64,000 nt of DNA from an uncultured Saprospiraceae bacterium. GTDB taxonomy: Bacteria; Bacteroidota; Bacteroidia; Chitinophagales; Saprospiraceae. This document shows positions 54,382 through 63,800 of this stretch, piece by piece (the first letter of the stretch is position 1; each line of letters begins with the position of its first letter). The DNA is taken from assembly GCA_937944245.1 (NCBI GenBank), contig CALDYY010000094.1, positions 1-64,000 on the forward strand. Reading direction: 5' to 3'. The notes below the pieces were generated by a model that worked only from the letters and a program-made list of their open reading frames with translations, did no database searches and was not told where the DNA came from. Position numbers and translations under genes: made by a program.

Positions 54382-54429
54382 AAATTAGGTGCAGAAAACA
54401 CATGATTGCTCTGCACCTAATTTTTTTTT
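54382..54429 (+). terminator. Rho-independent terminator
   Basis: A perfect 14-bp stem (AAATTAGGTGCAGA and complement, 14-base loop) followed by nine T. It starts 4 bases past the S10 stop, and the convergent adhesin gene ends at 54430. Confidence 0.92.
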
Positions 54430-56955
54430 CTAATCTATGTCTTTAAATACTGTTACGTTACCGAAGCGAATGTAATCATTTTTACCCTCTCGCTTTACTC
54501 TAAGAACATAATAGTAAATGCCAGGTGGTAGCTCTTTGCCATTTTCCGTTTGACCGTACCAAGCATTTTCGTAGGGTTCTTGATAATACACTTTATCATA
54601 CCAACGATTGAAAATAGTAATGTCACTCTTTGCGTAGTTGGTTGGACAACCTAATTTATCCACGATTCTAAATTCTAAAGCATCGTTAAATCCATCATTA
54701 TTAGGTGTTATTCCTTCTGGAAAAACAACACGAGGGTCTATTTTTTCCAGTTCACAAATACCATCTTCATTGCTGGTAACATTAATCCGCACAGTTGCCT
54801 CATCACAAACATCCAAGCAATTCACCAAACAAACTTCATACACAAACTCATCTACTCCAGTACCTTCTTTTGCCGAATATTCAATCGTATTATCAGCCAA
54901 AACCCTAGCATTTCCAAATAGTGGTGTGGTAACTAAATTTACTGTTACCTCTCCATTTATTTTGTCATTATCCAATACTTGAAGTATCAAGTTATTAGCT
55001 GATTCTACTTCAATCGCTACATCATCCAACGCTTCAGGTGTTTCTGGAATCACAATTTCTATGCTCGCTTCACTGTAATTAGGACAATTAGTGGTTGATA
55101 AAGACCATTTAACAATGTAAGTTCCTGATTGATTTGCTGTTATTGTCGTTGCTCTAGTATTTGGATTACTAAAACTCAATCCTTGTGGCGTAGTTGACCA
55201 ACGCCCCATTGCCCCATCGGCTAAATTACCATTTAGCGACCTGCTTTGTTCTAAGCAAAGTGTAATTGAATTAACGCTGCCAGTACCACCACTTGTACCG
55301 CCACCACCAGTGCCACCGCTGCCAGGTATCGTTATTTGCGCAGCCGCTAATCCAAAGCTAGGGTCGCGCAATTCAACGCCAATAGCTCCTTGACAACCTC
55401 TGCCGTCTCTAACCCTAATAGTGTAAGTGCCTGCACCTAAATTAGTAAAAGTTGCGCTATTCTGAAAGTTGCCACCATTAATGGCATAAGTAAAAGGAGC
55501 GGCGCCGCCATTAGCCTGCACAGTAATTGCCCCATTAGTTTGTCCACATCCTGGCTTATTCGTTGAAGCAACAGTCAAATTCACACTTCCCTCATCTCGG
55601 AGTGTGATACTTTGGCTTGATTCACAGCCGTTAGAATCACGTACTCGAACCGTGAATGTGCCTACGCCCAAGCTACCAAATGTTGTGCTACTTTGAAATG
55701 CGCCACCATTTAAACTAAATTGATAGGGACTACGTCCACCAGTTGCAGATACATTGATAAATCCATTGTTTTGTCCACAACTCGGTTGACTACCAATGCT
55801 TGCCGTCAAATTTGGTGCAGCAGGAGCTGTTAAATTTATACTTTGACTTGCCTCACAGCCACTCGCATCTCGTACTCGAATCGTGAATGTGCCTACGCCC
55901 AAGCTACCAAATGTTGTGCTACTCTGAAATGCCCTACCATTTAAACTGAATTGATAAGGACTGCGTCCACCACTTGCTGATGCCGTAATTGAACCGTTGC
56001 TCTGTCCACAGCCCGGCTGATTCGTTACATTTACAGATATACTTGGAGCAGAGCCACCTGTTAAACTTACCGTCTGGCTTGATTCACAACCACTCGCATC
56101 GCGCACTGTTACCGTATAATTGCCGGAATTTAACCCACTAAACGTGCCACTGCCTTGAAAACCACCGCCTATGCTAAATTGATAGGGACTGCGTCCACCA
56201 CTTGCTGATGCCGTAATTGAACCGTTGCTTTGTCCACAGCCCGGTTGATTCGTTACATTTACAGATATACTTGGAGCAGAGCCACCTGTTAAACTTACCG
56301 TCCGGCTTGATTCACAGCCACTCGCATCGCGCACTGTTACCGTATAATTGCCGGAACTTAAGCCACTAAACGTACCACTACTTTGAAAGCCACCACCTAT
56401 GCTAAATTGATAAGGACTGCGTCCACCACTTGCGGAAGCTGTAATTGAACCGTTGCTTTGTCCACAACTAGGCTGATTGGGGAAGGATAAACTTGCAACA
56501 AGAGTACAGTCATCATCATCATTATCGCCAGTTCCACCACCACCAGTTCCACCACCGCCAGTTCCGCCACCACCAGTTCCGCCACCGCCAGTTCCACCAC
56601 CGTCATCATCATCATCGTCATCGTCGTCGTCGTCATCGTCGTCATCATCATCGCCATCTAGTAAAATAGCAGAAACTAAAACAACCTTCCCTAGCGATAC
56701 TTTTTGGGTTAAGTTATATCCATTTCTGATGTTTGAAAGATAGTAAGTGCTATCTCCTATGGCGTAAACTACATTGAAATTATCAGTTTCTTTATTGGCT
56801 GGTAAAGAAAAAGTTATTATTACTTCTTTCCCATCACAACTGGAGCGGACGTATTCATCTGAGTTAGGAGAAAGGACGATCTGAGCACACTGTGACAATG
56901 AAAAAAAAGGAGTAATAATTGATACTAGGATAATATACAATTTTATGTATCTCAT
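54430..56955 (-). CDS. SprB-repeat adhesin-like protein, T9SS type B cargo
   Basis: Surface protein of 841 residues. After a leader (MRYIKLYIILVSIITPFFSLSQ) and a short domain come a run of 17 Asp, a five-fold Gly-Gly-Gly-Gly-Thr linker, and five SprB repeats of 76 residues (GCGQSNGSITASASGGRSPY, SGNYTVTVRDASGCESS). Then follow an Ig-like and a cadherin-like (VLDNDKINGEV) domain. The end is a type B sorting domain (VVFPEGITPNNDGFNDALEF, IFNRWYDKVYYQ, GIYYYVLRV), like the gliding motility CHU_C domain. Such cargo needs PorP/SprF for attachment, and one begins at 63912. It is the second gene of a pair starting at 57770. Confidence 0.9.
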   Translation of the reverse strand: MRYIKLYIILVSIITPFFSLSQCAQIVLSPNSDEYVRSSCDGKEVIITFSLPANKETDNFNVVYAIGDSTYYLSNIRNGYNLTQKVSLGKVVLVSAILLDGDDDDDDDDDDDDDDDDDGGGTGGGGTGGGGTGGGGTGGGGTGDNDDDDCTLVASLSFPNQPSCGQSNGSITASASGGRSPYQFSIGGGFQSSGTFSGLSSGNYTVTVRDASGCESSRTVSLTGGSAPSISVNVTNQPGCGQSNGSITASASGGRSPYQFSIGGGFQGSGTFSGLNSGNYTVTVRDASGCESSQTVSLTGGSAPSISVNVTNQPGCGQSNGSITASASGGRSPYQFSLNGRAFQSSTTFGSLGVGTFTIRVRDASGCEASQSINLTAPAAPNLTASIGSQPSCGQNNGFINVSATGGRSPYQFSLNGGAFQSSTTFGSLGVGTFTVRVRDSNGCESSQSITLRDEGSVNLTVASTNKPGCGQTNGAITVQANGGAAPFTYAINGGNFQNSATFTNLGAGTYTIRVRDGRGCQGAIGVELRDPSFGLAAAQITIPGSGGTGGGGTSGGTGSVNSITLCLEQSRSLNGNLADGAMGRWSTTPQGLSFSNPNTRATTITANQSGTYIVKWSLSTTNCPNYSEASIEIVIPETPEALDDVAIEVESANNLILQVLDNDKINGEVTVNLVTTPLFGNARVLADNTIEYSAKEGTGVDEFVYEVCLVNCLDVCDEATVRINVTSNEDGICELEKIDPRVVFPEGITPNNDGFNDALEFRIVDKLGCPTNYAKSDITIFNRWYDKVYYQEPYENAWYGQTENGKELPPGIYYYVLRVKREGKNDYIRFGNVTVFKDID
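55358..56508 (-). repeat. Five SprB repeats of about 228 bp
   Basis: Tandem units of 76 codons. Units 1-3 (by protein order) are nearly identical in DNA over long stretches (for example the segments beginning at 56041 and 56269, exactly 228 bases apart), while units 4-5 have diverged. Unit number may change by recombination without loss of frame. Confidence 0.85.
56527..56601 (-). repeat. 15-bp tandem repeat x5 (Gly-rich linker)
   Basis: Five consecutive 15-bp units with the pattern RCCAGTTCCRCCACC on the plus strand, encoding GGGGT on the minus strand. In-frame, so copy-number change would only lengthen or shorten the linker. Confidence 0.9.
56602..56652 (-). repeat. Aspartate codon run (17 codons)
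   Basis: Seventeen consecutive GAC/GAT codons directly upstream (in protein order) of the Gly-rich linker. A trinucleotide run of this kind can slip in frame. Confidence 0.9.
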
Positions 56956-56957
56956 AA

Positions 56958-57770
56958 TTATTGATTAATTACAGTTATTGTTGTTGAGATTGTTTTACTA
57001 TCAAGTATTGCATTTTCGGGAGATGTTACTACAATTAAGTAATAAATTCCATTTAACATATTTTCTGGAAGTTGAAATTCCTCTGTCAACTTAAAGTTAA
57101 CATTAGCAGGCAGACTACTTAGGGACTTTGTATGCAGGAGTTTATCATTCCAGTCTAAAATGTTATCTAAGGATAAATAAATTCTAATTTCTGTTTTTGG
57201 TGTAGGCTGGTCAAATATATTTTGAAAATCAGTGCTTAGACTAATACGCTCTGCTGATGAATATTTACTTTTGTTTGGAGCAAGACTGGACGCCAATAGG
57301 AATATTTTTTTCTGTGTGCCGTAAGCCTCATTTTCAACTAATAGTTCTTTGTCCTCAATAACTATGTCTTCTTTTTTCTTTAAAAATCCTTTATCAAATT
57401 CTCCGATAGGTGATATTTCCTTACTATTCGTTGCTACTACGGTGTAGTAATAGTCCACATTGGGTTGTGCACCATAATCACAAATCCATGTACTCTTTTG
57501 CCAACCATTACTGATTTCTTGTAAAGTAGTTCCTTTTGGCGAAGTAGTACGCAATACCTTGTAATCCGTAGCTTTTTCCGTAGCCTCCCATCGAATAAGT
57601 ACAAATTTATCGTACGTACCATCACTTGCCTCAATACCTTTTGGGGAGGGAAAGTTTATAGCTTTTATACTTGAATTAGCAGACTTTGCTATAACTTGTG
57701 CGCCAACAACTTCAGTATTAAATAGTGAAATGACAATCAAAAGATTTAAAAGGAATAATCTGTTTCTCAT
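56958..57770 (-). CDS. Secreted fibronectin type III protein
   Basis: A 270-residue exported protein without sorting domain. Leader MRNRLFLLNLLIVISLFNTEVVGAQ. Residues 40-125 are an Fn3-like domain (PSPKGIEASDGTYDKFVLIRW, VDYYYTVVATNS). The second half is a CARDB-like beta domain (LSTDFQNIFDQPTPKTEIRIYLSLDNILDW, NGIYYLIVVTS). It lies two bases before the adhesin gene, so the two are made together; a chaperone or co-adhesin role is inferred. The family assignment is by fold pattern only. Confidence 0.75.
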   Translation of the reverse strand: MRNRLFLLNLLIVISLFNTEVVGAQVIAKSANSSIKAINFPSPKGIEASDGTYDKFVLIRWEATEKATDYKVLRTTSPKGTTLQEISNGWQKSTWICDYGAQPNVDYYYTVVATNSKEISPIGEFDKGFLKKKEDIVIEDKELLVENEAYGTQKKIFLLASSLAPNKSKYSSAERISLSTDFQNIFDQPTPKTEIRIYLSLDNILDWNDKLLHTKSLSSLPANVNFKLTEEFQLPENMLNGIYYLIVVTSPENAILDSKTISTTITVINQ

Positions 57771-57955
57771 ACTACTTACATTAACTATTTGTCAATTTAA
57801 TAAGATACCATTTATTCATTTCACAAAACGAAAATTGTTACAAAAGTTTTATGACATATTTTTTAAAAAATTTTAATTCAATAATTCGGTAACATTTGTA
57901 ATCCTTAGAAATGTTATTGCAAATCGAGTGAAACAAATAAAAATCACTACGGTAA
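57771..57955. promoter_or_regulatory. Divergent 185-bp control region of the adhesin and sigma-factor operons
   Basis: Very AT-rich. TTTGTAA occurs on both strands facing outward (57895-57901 plus; 57838-57844 minus) with 50 bases between. They could be elements recognised by the adjacent ECF sigma factor, but no spacing match to a full -35/-10 pair can be made by eye. Confidence 0.35.
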
Positions 57956-58525
57956 ATGAAATACACGTCAGAAGAAATAATCAGCGGGCTTATTCAGAAA
58001 GATTCTAACGTTTTTGAATACCTATATAAGAAGTATGGAAGTTTCATTACGGGACATGTTCGTAAGAACAGTGGTTCAGATGAAGAGGCGAGAGAAATGG
58101 TACAAATAGTTATTCTAGAACTTTGGATTGCAGTGAAAGAAGGTCGTTATGAAGAACAAGGTAAGTTGGATCGTTACATTTATCAATTAACCGCAAATTC
58201 ATGGCGAGAGGAACTAAGGCGAAAGAGAAATCATCCACAAAGTTCCTTAGACGATGGAGCATTGCAAATAAGGGACGAGACCAATGATAGTTTGGCGAGT
58301 GCTATTGTGAAAGACCAATACTTGCAAGCTATACACGATGGTATTCAACAAATGGGCGAACCTTGCAGAACGATTATTCAACTGTATCATTTGAATAAAG
58401 TTAGTTTACAAGATGTGGCTACGCAGATGCAATACGATTATGATAATTTGCGAAAGCGCATATTTGATTGTCGAAAAAAATTGAAAAAGATAGCAGAACA
58501 AATACTTCAATCTAACGGAGTGTAA
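57956..58525 (+). CDS. ECF-type sigma-70 family factor
   Basis: A 189-residue sigma factor with only regions 2 and 4. Region 2 lies at residues 15-95 (VFEYLYKKYGSFITGHVRKN, AREMVQIVILELW). Region 4 lies at 130-185 (MGEPCRTIIQLYHLNKVSLQDVATQMQYDYDNLRKRIFD), a helix-turn-helix. The linker is short. It heads a rightward operon with a membrane TPR protein 55 bases downstream, and is divergent from the adhesin pair. It probably activates one or both of these units. No autoregulatory motif can be confirmed. Confidence 0.88.
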   Translation: MKYTSEEIISGLIQKDSNVFEYLYKKYGSFITGHVRKNSGSDEEAREMVQIVILELWIAVKEGRYEEQGKLDRYIYQLTANSWREELRRKRNHPQSSLDDGALQIRDETNDSLASAIVKDQYLQAIHDGIQQMGEPCRTIIQLYHLNKVSLQDVATQMQYDYDNLRKRIFDCRKKLKKIAEQILQSNGV

Positions 58526-58580
58526 AAAACAAAGCACAAAGAATAAGTCAAAAATTACTCAAAAATTATTATCCAACGCA

Positions 58581-59327
58581 ATGAAGAACTTTGAAATAGA
58601 AGAAAAATTAAAAGATTTAGCAAGTGGTGAACTTTCCTCACAGGAGCGTACACAGTTGCTAGAAGAGGCAGCCAACTCAAAAGAATTGGAGCAAGAAGTG
58701 CTATTTAGCCAAAAACTTTCAATGGCACTCCGACACAAGGAATTATTGGAAGTAAACAATATTCTTAAAGCAACTATGCTTAATGAACCTTTGCCAGAAC
58801 CAGCAGTTGGCAATAGAAATATCTGGGCTTTGATGATTGGCTTTATGATAGTCAGTACGTTATCTATTGGTATCTATACCGTTGGTAACCAACAAAATTG
58901 GTGGCAAAGTCAAGAACAAAGGTTATTTAGCCAGTATTTCCAACCTATGGAAAACATTATTTTCATGGAGGGCAGTGATTCTTTTGTATCTGATAATTTA
59001 AAACAAGGAATGGAAGCATATGATAGTAAGAATTACAAAGATGCTATTAAAAAGCTCAATGCCTACTACGAATTAACTAAAGATGCAAACGGCGGTTTGT
59101 TCTTAGGAGTGAGCTACTTACTTGATAATCAGATTGAATTAGCTATATCTACACTAAATAAGGTTATACCCAATTTGGAAGCGGTAGGACAAGAAGCAGC
59201 AAATTGGTATCTATCGTTAGCTCATTTGAAAAATGGAGATAAAGTGATGTGTAAAAAGATTTTGAAAGAAATGCCAAACAACAGTTTATACGAAGCAGAG
59301 AAAGAATCACTTTTAAAAAAACTATAA
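58581..59327 (+). CDS. Membrane protein with TPR domain, putative anti-sigma factor
   Basis: A 248-residue protein. The N-terminal 75 residues are charged and helical (FEIEEKLKDLASGELSSQERTQLLEEA), like the cytosolic part of an anti-sigma factor, although the HxxxCxxC zinc motif is absent. One transmembrane segment lies at residues 80-102. The periplasmic part carries TPR repeats (MEAYDSKNYKDAIKKLNAYYEL, GVSYLLDNQIELAISTL). Its place after the sigma gene, orientation and topology support an anti-sigma role; the TPR would receive the signal. Spacing to the next gene is 12 bases. Confidence 0.72.
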   Translation: MKNFEIEEKLKDLASGELSSQERTQLLEEAANSKELEQEVLFSQKLSMALRHKELLEVNNILKATMLNEPLPEPAVGNRNIWALMIGFMIVSTLSIGIYTVGNQQNWWQSQEQRLFSQYFQPMENIIFMEGSDSFVSDNLKQGMEAYDSKNYKDAIKKLNAYYELTKDANGGLFLGVSYLLDNQIELAISTLNKVIPNLEAVGQEAANWYLSLAHLKNGDKVMCKKILKEMPNNSLYEAEKESLLKKL

Positions 59328-59339
59328 TCTACTACGATT

Positions 59340-60824
59340 ATGAACAAGATACTTACTATCGCACTGTTTTTTACTATTAGTGTATCCTTATGTTATACAC
59401 AAACGACGGGGCTTCTACTCTCTGACGAGCGATATATGAGTATTCCTGTTCTACCATCTTATAGTGGAACAAAATATAATGAAGTTCCTATCAGAGTAAG
59501 TTTACGAAAATATTGTCCAGTACCTGGCGATCAGCAACAGATGGGTTCTTGCGTGGGTTGGGCAGTTGGTTTCGGGGCTTACACAATTATGCAAGCCCAA
59601 AGCCAATCGCTCAGCGATGCTGCTATAATCACACAAAAAGCGCATTCTGCTGCATTTATTTATAATCAAATAAAGCTTGATTCTAAAGACTGTACAGCAG
59701 GTGCTTATATTGAAGATGCACTGGAGTTGTTAAAAACAACAGGTGATTGCTTGGAACAATCTTTTAATTATAAAAAAGTTGATTGCACTACCATTCCTAG
59801 CAAGACTTATTTGGAAGAGGCAGAAAGATATAGAATTGCAGACTATGCGACTGTTTTCAGCATAAATGAGCCTCCCAAAACTAAAGTAGCTAAAGCATGT
59901 AAAGTATTAGCTACCCAAACGCCTATCGTGGTTGGAATTGGTATCACTAGCGATTTTTTAGAAATACCTCCTGGCACTAGAATTTGGCAACCTGCTCAAA
60001 ATAATACTCCTATTAGTTATCATGCAATGGTTCTGGTAGGTTATGATAATGTGGAAAAGGAATTTGAATTAATGAACAGCTTTGGTACTTCTTGGGGAAA
60101 TAATGGTTTCATAAAAATAAAATACGAAGATTTTGAACAACTGTGCCGATATGCCTATATCATGTTACCTGATGTAGGCAATCAATTTGCAGAAAATACT
60201 GCTAGTAAAAACCTTACTCCTACTAACCCACTAGAGGAGTTGACAGGTTCGTTTGCATTCAGAAAACCAGCAGGCTATTTAAACACAAGCGATGGAGAAG
60301 AGATTCCTTTTTTTGAGGAAGTAAATACACGATGGAATAGCCAAGAACGGATTTATAATACTAAAACGCCCTATTTTGAGGTAGGAGAGATTTTTCAGCT
60401 TGTAGCTAGAGAAATTCCAAGAGGGAAATATGCCTATGTTTTTAGTAAAAGTAACACCAGCGATGTGAAGCTCCATTTTCCTAAGCAATTTAGAAATGAT
60501 AGAATAGCAGGATTTGTACTGGAAAAGACTGTTGAGATAATCATTCCAAGCGAGGAAACTGCTTTGCAGTTAGTGGAGCCAGGTATAGATTATCTTTGCA
60601 TTGTTTACAGTAGTGTCGCTATTAATGATATAGAAGAACGGTTAAAAAAGATAAATCCTGACATAACTTATTTTCCATCGCATGTAAGAAGTGCGTTTAG
60701 TGATATTATTATCTCAGATGATCAAGTTAGATTTTCTGAAAACACAATGTCGTTTTCGGCGCGTTCCAACAAGTCTGATAATGAAATAGCTGTTTGCCTA
60801 ATACTAAAAGTTATTGCAAAATAA
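59340..60824 (+). CDS. Secreted papain-like (C1) cysteine protease with DUF4384-like domain
   Basis: Exported cysteine peptidase. The leader MNKILTIALFFTISVSLCYTQ is clear. The catalytic set is complete: Gln67 and Cys71 in QQMGSCVGWAV, His228 in SYHAMVLVGYD and Asn246 in MNSFGTSWG, spaced as in papain. Residues 305-450 form a second domain with GEIFQLVAREIPRGKYAYVF and VKLHFPKQFRNDRIAGF, which fits DUF4384. There is no obvious propeptide of the I29 kind. The gene sits between the putative anti-sigma gene and the caspase-fold gene in a tight operon. No sorting domain is seen, so its final location in the envelope is unclear. Confidence 0.88.
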   Translation: MNKILTIALFFTISVSLCYTQTTGLLLSDERYMSIPVLPSYSGTKYNEVPIRVSLRKYCPVPGDQQQMGSCVGWAVGFGAYTIMQAQSQSLSDAAIITQKAHSAAFIYNQIKLDSKDCTAGAYIEDALELLKTTGDCLEQSFNYKKVDCTTIPSKTYLEEAERYRIADYATVFSINEPPKTKVAKACKVLATQTPIVVGIGITSDFLEIPPGTRIWQPAQNNTPISYHAMVLVGYDNVEKEFELMNSFGTSWGNNGFIKIKYEDFEQLCRYAYIMLPDVGNQFAENTASKNLTPTNPLEELTGSFAFRKPAGYLNTSDGEEIPFFEEVNTRWNSQERIYNTKTPYFEVGEIFQLVAREIPRGKYAYVFSKSNTSDVKLHFPKQFRNDRIAGFVLEKTVEIIIPSEETALQLVEPGIDYLCIVYSSVAINDIEERLKKINPDITYFPSHVRSAFSDIIISDDQVRFSENTMSFSARSNKSDNEIAVCLILKVIAK

Positions 60825-60855
60825 AGATTTCGTAACTACTCAACTACCATTTTAT

Positions 60856-63800
60856 ATGGCAATTTATAACAAATTGTGGCTCTTTCTATTTTTTTTTATT
60901 GTAAACGGGATACTTACTAGCCAGTCACTGCCTGATAAACCCCTTGTAGAAAAATTATATGGAAAGTCAGGACAAGATATAATTACAGACATCACAGAAA
61001 ACTGGCGTGGAGATATTATTGCCACTGGTACATCCAACAATGGCATAAACGGAGGTAAGGATATTTATTTGGCTATTCTTGACCCATCATTAGCCTCATT
61101 TAAAGAACGATATATAGGTCGAAACAGCAATGATGGTGCTAACCGTATTACTAATATGCCCGACGGACGCATCCTCATTGCAGGATATAGCAGCATGCCA
61201 AAAAATAAAGTACCCAATAAATCATATAAAGGGGGAAAAGATGGATGGTTACTCATTTTAGATGAGGCAGGGCAATTGGAACAAGAAATTATACTTGGTA
61301 CCCTTGCTGATGATGAATTAATTAAGGCTTTTATCATAGACCAAGACACGCTAATTGCAGTGGGAAATAGTGCAGGTAGCGTTTGGTTAGTATCCACTGA
61401 TATTCAAGGAAATGTAATATGGGAGAAAACAATACAGTCAGAAAATAAAACAACTCAAATTAATAATGCCTTAATCATAGGAAAGCAATTATTCACAATA
61501 GGTTATGTAGAAGAAAAAGGAATAAAAAAAATGTGGTTAGCTGCCTTTGATAATAAAGGCAAGCAACTTTGGGAAAAAGTTATTCCTACAAAAACAGCCA
61601 CTGAAGGGTATAAATTACTAGAAATCAGTAAAGAACGAATAGGTATTATTGGCTATGCACACGACCAAAATATCCGTGAAAACGGAATTTATTATTTGAT
61701 AGATTATAGTGGAAATTTAGCAAATTATATTTCACTGGGCGGAAGGGAAGATGACAGATTCCTAGATGCTCATCATCTTCATAATGGGCGTATTGCTGCT
61801 ATCGGGCGTAGTAAGTCCTTTGCCAGAGGCAGCCGACGCGACAGAATATGGACCGTTATACTTAATGAAAAAGATGGTAAATACGAAGTTAAAGAAGAGG
61901 CATTTTACGGAAGCAAAATGGAAGATAATGGCTATACTATATTTCAGCGCAGCAGTGGAGGAATAATAAGTGCAGGTAGAAGCAGCCAAGATATTTTAAA
62001 ATCATCACAAGGATGGATAGCGCAACTTACTAAACCTGTTGAACCTAGTGAAATAAAAAAAGAACTACAAATCACTACTTTTTCTGTAAAGTACAATAAT
62101 GGAGAGACCTTAAAACCTAAACAGAGAGCTTATTTACCCATAGAGATTTCTAATCCTAATGAAAAAGGTGTGGTTCAGCTTAAAGTAAACATTATAAAAA
62201 AGCAAAGTAATGCGCCAGAATTAAATTCAGTTATTTTAGCTCCTTTGCAAGAGAAAACGACAAGAAAAGATTACTTACCACTCCTACTACCAGATACTAT
62301 TATAGAAAGTGGAATTTATAATTATGAAATCCAAATTACACAAGCTGGTAAAGTAATTAGCGAAGCAGTACCTTTTGAATTGCATGTGGGAGAAGGTGAA
62401 GTAGCTAAAATATTAGTTAAATTATCAGCCCCTTCTATTCGTCTAAAACGCAATCAAGACAATAATATCGCCATAGAAGTCCAGAATGTAGGCAATATTG
62501 ATTTGAATAATATGACCGCTATTGTACTTGAAAATACAAGTTCTAATCAACCCAACATTTTTCTAGGAAATATTGAAAAAGCAACCTCGAAAATATATAA
62601 TGTATCTTATAAAATAGCTGCTGATTATCCACTGGATAGCCTTTGGCTAAAAATTCGATTCATAGACGAAACGCTTTCTTTTACCGAAGTCCTGGATATA
62701 TCGTTGGCGATAGAAGATGAGTTAACTGTGTCAAAACCAGATACTTTAGCCAAAACAAGTATGGATTTTATTACGGCAATCTGGCTTCACCCTAACCCTG
62801 ATTATTACAGCGAACCTCGAATTGTTTGGAACGAGGACGAAATCGTGCTACAAGTAAAAGGTATTTCCAATAAAAGTATTGATAAGCAAAATTTTTGCTT
62901 GGAAGTAAATGGACAACCTTGTACTACTGGAGCTAAAATGGATGAAGTTACACTAAAAGGTAGCCGATTTAGTAGAACTTTTATCCAAAAAGTAAAACTA
63001 GAAGAGGGTATAAATACAGTGAAAGCAGTCATTAGCAATACCTCAGGAATAACTTCGACGGAAACGCTTGAGCTAATTTACTCTCCTCGAAAACCTATTT
63101 TGCACATCGTTTCTATTGGTGTGCCTTCCGTAGATTTAAAATATACGACTAAAGATGCTCGCGATTTTATCAGTGCCATTCAAGGTCCTTTAGCTTCCAA
63201 TCAGGCATTTCAATCTGTTTTCTTAGATACCTTAACTTTAGAATCGAATACAACAAAGACAGAGGTATTAAAAACATTGCGAAGATTGCAATATAGATTC
63301 GACGATAAACAAATTATGCCTCAAGATTTAATTATCATTTTTATATCAGCACACGGTATTAGTACCAATAAAGGTGAATTTAGAATTGCGACCAGCGACT
63401 ACGACAGCCCTTTCCTACAAGAAACGAGTTTAGATTTTGAAAAGGAAATTATTAATTATTTGAATACGATTAACTGCCAAAAATTATTTTTCATAGATGC
63501 TTGTCATAGCGGAGCGGGAAAACAAGAAGGCTTTTCCGCACAAGCATCCGGCACAGAGATAGTTGATGTGGTCAATACTAGGAAAGATATTAATTTGTTA
63601 CTTTCTTGTGGGGCTAACGAATACAGCTATGAAGACGATAATTGGCAAAATGGGGCATTTACAAAAGTTTTAGTACAAACATTTCAAAATTTTGAGCAAC
63701 AACCTTCTAACTTTGACCTTAACAAGGATAATAAATTGGATATTAATGAATTGTACCAGCAATTACAAGTAAAAGTACCTCAACTGGTACAATCCAAACG

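Noticed and set aside
55358-56652. Repeats considered as a CRISPR array or minisatellite locus outside genes
   Set aside because: Units are protein-coding SprB and linker repeats in frame; there are no unique spacers and no cas genes.
56477-56743. Pro/Ser-rich plus-strand ORF (88 codons) with poly-Ser
   Set aside because: Mirror of the poly-Asp and Gly-Thr repeats on the other strand; no start context and no conserved sequence.
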